Assembly (NCBI RefSeq): GCF_027596085.1
Contig: NC_072460.1
Location: 9,844,231 to 9,908,230 of the forward strand
Source: Anoplopoma fimbria
Lineage: Eukaryota > Chordata > Actinopteri > Perciformes > Anoplopomatidae
DNA: 64,000 nucleotides
Direction: 5' to 3'
In this document: positions 55,354 to 64,000 of the stretch, piece by piece
Layout of the letters: every line of letters starts with the position of its first letter
How positions within the stretch are numbered: the stretch's first letter is position 1
Notes under the pieces: model-generated
What the model was told of the DNA's origin: nothing
Database searches by the model: none
What the model saw: the letters and a program-made list of their open reading frames with translations, nothing else
Program-made: the position numbers and the translations under genes

Positions 55354-58300
55354 AGGAGAGGGCAGTGAAAACTGGGGAACTCACAGGAAAACTGGGCTGG
55401 CAATGTCCTCTGATGTGGCTAATCCTCTGGCAGGAGAACTTGATGCCATATTGAAGACATTAAACTGCCTTCTGTGTAATTTCTCCCAAAGTGGGGAGTC
55501 TGGATTCAACTGGAAAAGCATACAGTTTAACTTTAAACCGGTAGGTCCAAGCAGGAGTTTTAAATTGTGCTAAACAATGCATTTGTTTGAATGATGGTTC
55601 ACCATTTAGGCACATTTGGAAATGTAATACTTATTTTTATCCAATGCATACATTTGCCTATTATTAGTTTAAGTCAAATCAAGTTATTGTTGTTTTATTT
55701 ATAATAGTATAGTATAATTTTTTTCATAACATTTGCGCAGTGCATAAAGGTACTTTGTCAGTGGTGACAGAGCACTTTCACTGTTCAGTTGGGGTTTACT
55801 GGTTTTGTAAATTAAATCAGTTTAATAATAAATATATATGCTCATGTTCCTGCACAATGAAATACACAAAAATTGATAAAAAACTACAATAAAAAAATGA
55901 AGCATCAAACTGCTGGAACAAGAAAAGACTCAATATGAGATCAAGGGGGATTTGTGCAAATTGTGAGTGATGCATTTTTTCAATACAAAAAAAATAAACA
56001 GCGGTACGCACTCATGAATTTTCTTCCCAATTAAGGCTGCAGAAGTCGACACAGGAAGAGTCTGTCCATTCAGGGATCATTATACCTGAGTGTCTGTGTT
56101 GATGTTTTCTGGCACGTGCATTCTGTGATAGATGTACCACAGTGTTGCCTAGAAGCAGCTACAAATTTTCCCAATTATAAGACAATGTGTGAAAACTGAC
56201 AAGGAATGGATGAGCAGGAGGGAGAGATAGAGCGAAGCCAGAGGGAAGTACATAGCGTAAGAAGTGTGTATATATGTAATGTTACTGTATGTGCATCTCT
56301 AGGCTTTACTGTGATTAGTGTGTATTTTAGGTGTCATTTCAACATATTTATACTGTTCTTGTCCCCAGAGAGACCACACTATGCAACAGAGTGATGATGC
56401 TGTGTTTTACTGCTTGGTATTGTAGTGAAGAGTGATGGGTCTTTATGGGAAGGATATGGCTGCATCAATTACAAACAGCTGTGGCCAAGCAAACAAAATG
56501 TTAATGCCTGCTTGTCTGTATCTGAAAAGCATAATTACAACAATGGTCTTCTTTAACAGATGAATTGGACTAGGCTGTATTACTTTTCTTATACATGTTC
56601 CTGAGCCAACGTTCGCCTCGTTCTTTTTTTGCAACCAATAGCAGAAATATGGCAAAAGCAAATTTCAGCATTTTTTAGTAACACTCCACATTGCAGAGCA
56701 CTGACGCAGTCTGAATCAAATCGTTGTGCAATGCCGGCTACTTAAAAAAAGGGATCTTGCAAACATAAATGGATTCACTGTCAAGATGCACATCAAATTG
56801 GTCTCGGAAGAGAAGAAGCACACTCCTCCTCCAGAGATAGCAAAGTCGTGCAGATACAACAAATCAAACATGTTACCAAAGTTCCACGCGGCTCACGGAG
56901 CATGACAGTGCCCGGTGCTACCCTACTTATTCAATGCCTCAGACTGCAAAACAAATTGCCAGTAAAACGTTGCTGGCCCCCACTTCAAGGGCAACCAACT
57001 GTCAGACATAAACTTCGGTGGGCTCTGAGGCATGTTACATACCAAGCAAAATATTTTCACAACTCAGCACTTCAATCATCCACTGGGGAAAATCCTGCAT
57101 CATGAATAGCAAATGATGATCGTGGTATTCCCTCAGAGCTCTGGAGGACATGAGATATATAAAGTGGAGCAAAGTATTCTAGTTTCCATCTCGCGCTAGC
57201 CATGTTATACATTTTCATGCATTTTATGTAAAAAAAAAAAAAAACAGTGCAGCAGTAAACCTTCAAAGTGGTTTATACTAATGGTTGTATAACTGTTTTG
57301 GTCAGTTTCAAGTAAACCAAACAGAAAGTCAAAACAAAGTAGTTGCTCGAAGAGACCATGTTTATGAGCATAATGCAATTTTGCATGTATTGCAGATGAG
57401 ACTGCTTAATTCATGGATAATAACTTGGAATTACTGAATTATTTTGTGACATTTTGTATAATCAAAGAGATACTGGCTGGTGTTGACTAGCTAAGCATCA
57501 GCTGTACTTTTGAACATTCTATATCTCCAACATCACATGAGTATTTCTAACAAGAGACAGGTGCACAAGAGGAGCTAGGTTGGGCTGGAAAATGAACAAA
57601 CACACTCCTACCTGAGCAGAGAATGGAGTCATTCTCCCTCTGTGTCTGTCTTTAATTTGAGCTTCTTTGTTGACATAGACGGGCCGACCGCTCGTGCTTT
57701 GTGTGCATGTTAGTGCATGTAAGTGGTGAGCATGCCCCATGGCCCCATGGCTCACGGTTGCTGCTCTGCAATGCTCAGATCCGGCAGTTTGGCTGATAAT
57801 GCCGTCCCTCTGGCTCCCCCTCAGGTAAACAGTTTTAGCTCTGTCAGCACTTTCACCATAGTTTACACAGTTAGCGCTGTTAGCACCGTTAGCTATGATC
57901 AGCTGGCTCGCTGTCAAGATGTTGAGGGCAGTTGAGATGCAAATGAAATGCTCCAAATCTCTGATCTAAAACCTTCAAAGAGGTTTTAAAAATAAATAAA
58001 AACATAACAAATAGTAATGTCACTTTGACCTTGCTCAGCTGGGAGATTCCATGCAGTGAGATGAAATACACAGAAATATAGAAAAACTGCTGCAAGGCCC
58101 ACATGGTGGCAGCTGAGACGAGAGCAGGTCAAGGGGTTCAGATCCCAGACCGGTTTGGGAAATGTGCGTGGGGAAAGTAAAAAAGTTCCTCCTCCATCAA
58201 CAGCTACAGCTGGTGTTCAACAAGCCACTTAACCCCTCGCTGCTCCAGTGGAGTGCTTCAACAGCCAACAGAAGATAGGTGAGGAAGCATTAGACAACTC

Positions 58301-59245
58301 CCAGATACTTGTAGGGGTGGGTAAGAGTGCGAGTGGGAAGCAGGGGGAGGCTAGGAAATAAGAGTACTTAACAACTTTATATGGATAAAATACATTTGAA
58401 TAGAGACCTGCATAATAAATCGGGTTATCCAATTTAATTTATCCATATCTTAAGTTTTCTGTGAGGAACTTTTAACTGGTTATGAAATCATCTAAATGTT
58501 TTTCATTTTTCAGCAAGAGGATTGGCTGTTTCTATAGAGTAATTCTTAATGCTCATCATTGGTGCCACCAGGTCAAACTCACCGGGTAGAACCGCGCAAA
58601 ACCAGACGAAATGCCAAAATCAACAAATTTAAATTCCTCGTAGTAGTTTAATTGATTTCATATAAATGTATTTATTTATTTTAGTTGTCAATAAAGTTAT
58701 CAGATATTTTCATTCATCTTATGGTGTAAAGAACACATTAAACGCAAAGGTAGTATTCCAACTGAATCCTTTTATTTCCATCAACAAGCCCCAAAGTTAG
58801 GACACAAAAAGATAATATGTCCCATATGCCATGTATACATTATCCATGTGGACTGACTTGACATAAAATATTCAAGAGAGATGAATATTATGAATGATTT
58901 GGGTCGCAGGTATAAAACTGTCCTGTTGGATTTGACTAATTTGGCAGCTTAAATCTGCTTCATGCTAGAAATAATGACTCCAACAGCCTGCTCCAAAGTT
59001 TGGCCATCACCACACAGCATCTCCAGATGCTCCTGTTACGGCTGTTAGGTTCTATAAAGCCCAACCAACCCTCTTCATCATTTCACCAAAGCACTCAGCA
59101 GCAGCATTAAGGCGGCAGCCATTCAGGTGTGGCTTAGAGCTTTATCGATTGGCTAATGGGGAAAGGAGGGGACTTGAAGGGGGACTCAGCGGGGGACGGC
59201 GGGCTGAGACGAGCAACAGTCAACACCAATCAGCATCAGTAAGCT
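55354..59245. other. upstream intron or 5' flank, no gene seen
   Basis: AT-rich with a SINE-like element at 58103-58270. Short ORFs here, such as 57519-57956 on the minus strand, have no recognisable domain. Confidence 0.7.
58103..58270 (+). mobile_element. tRNA-derived SINE-like element, decayed
   Basis: An A-box-like TGGTGGCAGCTG (58104) and a B-box-like GGTTCAGATCC (58135-58145) at tRNA spacing are followed by AATGTGCGTGGGGAAAG and AAGCCACTTAACCCCTCGCT, known from fish SINE-type repeats. Confidence 0.6.
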
Positions 59246-60147
59246 CAGTCTCAATATCGGTGTATGCTCACAGAAGGATTTACAAATGTGTTTTGTGATA
59301 AATATATATAAATTACTCTTTCCATAAAAAAACAAAAAAATAGTTATTGTTGTTTACAAATGTAAAAATAACCCACATATAAAAAACAAAGTTCACAAAT
59401 ATATTTCAGATGCACATACAAATATTTTTTTGTTTTAAAGAAATCCACAAATATATCTATTTAAATATTTGCAATTTGAACCTAAAATATATGTGGATGT
59501 TGTTACATCTATATACAAACTGTTGAACCTGCATTTATAAACTGCTTGTCATGATTTAAGAGACTCCCCTGAAGTCAAAAATGAGGGTTTTTTTTAACAG
59601 GGAATTTATCTGTAGCTAATAAGATTTCTCCTTCCTTTTCTATCGATCACATGAGCGCACCCTCATGAAGATATGATATACATCATGAACAGGAGAGGAC
59701 TCTCCCAAAAACGACTAGTGGATTAAACCTTCAATACAGTCGATGCTTCCCTTTCTCTGGCTTATTTTGGTGCTCTTTATAATCTAACCTGCTCACTTTG
59801 ATTGTTTCAAAATGTTGTTGGGGTGCACAAGTCAAATGTTGGACCACTTCGCCAAAGCTTATCTGACTTTCCAGGAGAATGTGTTCGACCCTGTTCTTTA
59901 CCTGAGTATGGCGCCCTAGTATACCTTTGTACTTTATCTCTCACGATAAATTGACTACAGATAATTCCCAACCGTTTTAATATAAATGCGACAATGTCGA
60001 AATATGTTTTTGATTAAAATTGCAAAGCTGTTTGACATTCTTACTATTTATGTGTGGATTTATTTTACATTAGTATATAATGACAAATTTGTGGGGACAA
60101 AATATATTTGTGAATCCTTCTTTATGCATTCAATAATATTGAGACTG
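59246..60147. mobile_element. 902-bp TIR element, hAT-like termini
   Basis: The left end CAGTCTCAATATCGGTGTAT and right end (complement CAGTCTCAATATTATTGAAT) are inverted repeats. Homology extends through GAAGGATTTACAAATGTGTT inside. CAG termini suggest hAT, but no 8-bp duplication is seen. Internal ACAAATATAT motifs recur; no ORF. Confidence 0.7.
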
Positions 60148-63100
60148 ATCTGACTCAATAGTAGGCTTATCAACACTACTGACATATTGTTTCAAACATT
60201 ATATAAATATCTGTTTTATCTATTTATATTTAGAAATGATTAAATATAATTAAATGCAAGGTTTTTATTAAAAAGTTTCTACTGTGAGGCAGAAATTTTT
60301 TTTTTTTTCAGTCACTATCAAAACAAACACAAACTGTTTATCTCCATCAATTGCCACATTATTTATTTGTGTATGGGCAAAAGCAACCAAGAGGTCAACG
60401 GGTCATCACCTCAAGTTGAGTTCTCACATTGAGAAAAGGCAGTTAGAAAAAAGAATTAAAATAAATCAGTTACTCTTTCAGCTTTAAGGGAAACAGGCGC
60501 AGGCGTCTGGGTCACTGCAGGTCCACAGCTAACAAGCTCCTAAGAGACATATTGGTTTGGGGTTGGCACTGGAGCGGTCACATTAGTCAATGTGCCATGA
60601 GAGAACGGAGCGGAAAACTCAGTGGCTGTAAAACCTTTCCTTCTAGCAAGACGAATGTACAACAAGACCGGGCATTAACCCTAAACTCTGGAACACCCAC
60701 CGTCCCCAAATAACCCTTAAACAGCAATACGTTTATATCTTTGTTATAACGTTGACAGAGTCACGGCATCCAGAGGGGAAACTAATACTATTATGCCTGT
60801 TATGCATGCAACTATCCTGACTTATCTTTGCAAAAGCTGACGATGGTTTTAGGACTCAGGCCTTCTGTTGAAGAGATCCCAACCTCTACAGGACAGAAAT
60901 ATCTGACATTTTCAACCCAAATCACAACAAGCTTCTTCTCGTCATTTCTGGTTTTAAAAAGGCAAGCAGTGATTCATGCCGCGATCCACAAAAGCAGATT
61001 CATCTTGTTCATGCAACATTCAGAGGTGACATCACCACAACCAGTTTAAAAGGCAAATTTAAGCAGTCTGACGGAGATTGATGAAACAGTCTGACTAATG
61101 AAAAGGGTTTGATCACAGTGCAAACACTTGACATTTACTGTCACAACAGTCAGCTGCTGTGTGATTAGCTCAAACATAATAAGAATTAAAATCAAAACAG
61201 AGTGGTAATAGATGCTATGGTTGGGGATGATAGAATATTATCTCTTGTCAACAGTCAGTGGAATTGTGTCGTGCTGATATATTCATATTATTGTTATAGA
61301 TTATGTCCAAACTAATTATTGGAAGCTTCAAATTAGTCTGTGAAGTTGTTCAGTTTTGTCTGATCTCTAGCAAAAGAAGAAGATCGGATATGACTTTGTA
61401 ATTAAATTATTTTTATCATGTGCAGGACCGTATTAAGGGAAACTGGAAAAGATGACATTACCTTGTGTTTCTCTGCGCTAACATTCATACTAAACATGCC
61501 ATAAATCTTACTGCAGTCATCTACTGTAATGCAATAGCCACGTAGATTCCAGATAGCAGATTTGATTTGTTATCACCACACAGAGATGCAACATTTATCA
61601 TTGAATAGCTGCATGTGCACACTATGTGCTTGATGTCTCTCTGTGTCTGCGACTCCGTGGGTACGACTGTTAAACTGCCGTACCTAATACAGTAAAATTG
61701 CCATCATTCATGCCATCCGGGAGTCTTGGGAAAGAAAGCAGGTGGCTCATGCTGCTATCTAAACCAAAACACTCTATTTTGGAAAGGCAAATATAACTAC
61801 GGAAAATTAGATAACGTCTGAGAATACATATAGAATACATATTTACTGTTAAGTGAGTATCATAATCCTTGCATACATGACATTGTGACAGGTGAATTTA
61901 AAGTGAAAAGAAGCAGATGTAGAGACTTAAGAGGGATAATTAGGCTCCTTGTTGCCTCACTTATGTAATAAATGACACAAAGCTCCATTCCTATAACATG
62001 CCTCTAAAGACACGCGTTACTAATGGTCATGAGAAGTGTCATTTACAAGAGACAAAGACTGTGAAATTCATGACTGCTGCATGGAAGTGAAAAATATCAG
62101 ATTGTTAAATAATTGGCATGAGGGCTTACAACACATACTAGCATAATGACACCCATGCAGGTGGGCTTGGTGCATGTGTAGCCATCACACACACTAAAAT
62201 ATCATTTTATTACAGACTTAACTTAAGACAAAACCACTATTCACTTACAAGAATAGTTTCCCACTGACAAAAAATAATATCACAGAATGGGCCTAATTGT
62301 TTTCAGCATTTCTTATCACTTTTCTGTTTCCGCGCTTTGCCTTTTAACATTTACAGATAGCTGCTGAGAGGCTTGTGGCAGAGGAAGCGTGGTGATGTAA
62401 GCTGTCACTGCAATGTGTTGCTAGGCAAAGAGGTGGAGAGAGTTCCTTGGTGTTGGGGATACGGGGCGTTGACATTTCTGTCTGCCTGCCACCAGTGAGA
62501 AGTGCTGTGTCGAGTAAACACTGCCAACAACAGCAGGAGATAGACCCGGTAGAGGCGGGTGCTCTTTGAACCTTAACACTGCCGCGATTTTTTTTACCCT
62601 GCCAAGTTGCTCTACTGCTAGATTTCCTCCATGTTATTCGGCAACTGTCTTTGTCAAGTTGCTGCCTTGTCCTGCCAATTATTTGTCACATTTCCAGCAT
62701 ATCTGACATGTAACTGACAGAGAGGACCATGGCTGTTTCACCAATAACCACCAGGTGCTTGTCTGTTTCACTCTGAATCTACTGCTACTGATGACATAAA
62801 GCATGAACTAAGAAATGACAGTTGATCAGTACTGAATTAATCGGTCAGTAATCACATTTTTTTAAATCATTTTTGACATTTTATTGACTTAGATTCATTG
62901 AAAATAACAATCATTCAATAATTTTCTGATTGTTAGACATTGGTGAAAAATAAACAGTCAAGACTACACGTCTTGTTTTATGGTTGGTATAAAACTTCAC
63001 ATTTAATATTAGCTGGAACATTTGAGGTTATAAATAAAGTTGTATTTGTGCTTGAAAGTTTACTCTTTCCTAAAAATCTGGCAACTAAGAAAAGAAAACC

Positions 63101-64000
63101 TCCAAATAACAACAACAGTCCATCCTTTAAAAAATAAATACACCATACTATACTGTTCCTATCAGGAATTACAATACATAACCCTCATTCATTTTCAGGG
63201 CTAACATTCTGTACATTGTAAACAGCAAATGACTGTCTACTGAGTGGAGTCGATGTTGTCCTATATTCAGAATAGCACAGTGGAGCAGCCGATCCTGCAG
63301 TCCGGTCACAGGTCACATACAGTAGCGTCTCGGTTAAAAACAGCTTCTTGTAATGGATACTACGCTGACGCATTCTCAAAGAGGTCAGTTTTGCTTTCAC
63401 AGACTACGTGGTGGACAGTGTGTTTGGTATTGTTATGAAAGAAAAAGCCTCTTGTGTTGAGTACAGCGAGCACTCCATGTTTTGACTAAGAGACAAAAGA
63501 GTTGTTTGGTCAAGGTTACACAACAGGCTAACCACTTTCTCAGCACCAGCGATCGCTGTGGTCCTCATATAGTAACAAAAGTCTTTTTCTAAATGAGCTA
63601 TAGCTGTGTCCTAGTTAGTGACCCTAAACTTACTCCAGTCTATCTCTCCTTCTCTCCACCCTTCACATATCCATCTTTGAACTCTGGGAACTATCCTGTT
63701 TGTAAGTGCACTCTTAATCTGAAATTAACTTTAACAGGAACAAGACGTCCGTTATTTCATCACATGCTCACTGTCTCTAGCGTTCCCTCAGCTCGGCAGG
63801 TCCGCCCTTGTAGTTGCATTTTGGGTACTGCTGAGTACCTTACTGTAGTTATTTCATGCCCTCCAGCAGGGCAAAGGCAGCCGGCAAAAGTGAAAACAGC
63901 TGTGTGTCTCTTTATAAAGAAGCTGAGGGTTTGACCTGGCATCATTAATCCCTCTGCAGTAGGTTTTCAGGCCCTGGGGCACTCCCTTTTTAGGTCTGTC
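60148..64000. other. upstream intron or 5' flank, no gene seen
   Basis: AT-rich; the short ORFs carry no recognisable domain. 63750-63900 is slightly GC-richer but holds no convincing exon. Confidence 0.65.

Noticed and set aside
60284..60487. Plus-strand ORF beside a T tract ending CAG
   Set aside because: Looks like a splice acceptor but the following reading frame has no recognisable protein and no good donor.

Overview
The window is vertebrate nuclear DNA, almost certainly from a ray-finned (teleost, probably percomorph) fish. It is AT-rich with very low coding density, has GT-AG split exons, long CA and TA microsatellites, and many non-autonomous transposons of types common in fish genomes. 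I see no prokaryotic genes, CRISPR array, tRNA or rRNA.

The one gene I can support is kazrin (KAZN), on the minus strand, so transcription runs from high to low coordinates. Six internal or terminal coding exons (16327-16518, 6173-6309, 5484-5654, 3711-3900, 1842-1978 and 1303-1473) have GT donors and AG acceptors. They join in a consistent reading phase and encode the kazrin coiled-coil region, a Ser/Thr-rich linker, a basic nuclear-localisation-like stretch and the short-isoform C-terminus ending EEDADW. Two separate upstream exons both end in phase 1 and can join the 16.5 kb exon: 45060-45166 (internal, 35 residues) and 33558-33588 (candidate alternative first exon, starting MKSDGEQGKF, next to a GC box). 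Starting at the 33.6 kb exon, the CDS is 1029 nt (342 residues). A cryptic donor inside the last exon, at 1350/1349, is where the long SAM-domain isoform would splice out. The SAM exons themselves are not here and would lie left of base 1.

Region by region: 1-1302 is 3' UTR and/or the next intron. 1303-6309 is the exon cluster. 6310-16326 is an intron with a DNA transposon, an 8-bp-TSD hAT element and a LINE tail. 16519-45059 is a 28.5 kb intron with retrotransposon 3' ends, a 28-bp minisatellite, the alternative promoter with a long CA tract, a TIR element and a speculative plus-strand exon at 41.4 kb. 45167-64000 is upstream intron or 5' flank with an 8-bp-TSD hAT element, a TA tract, a long decayed TIR element, a SINE-like copy and a 0.9 kb TIR element.

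The observations most worth following up are the two alternative 5' exons, the intron-retention switch at the 3' end, a perfect 21-bp-arm palindrome close to a kazrin acceptor, and the possible antisense exon at 41377-41452. I found no undescribed biological system; the window is a well-structured alternative-isoform locus inside repeat-rich introns.
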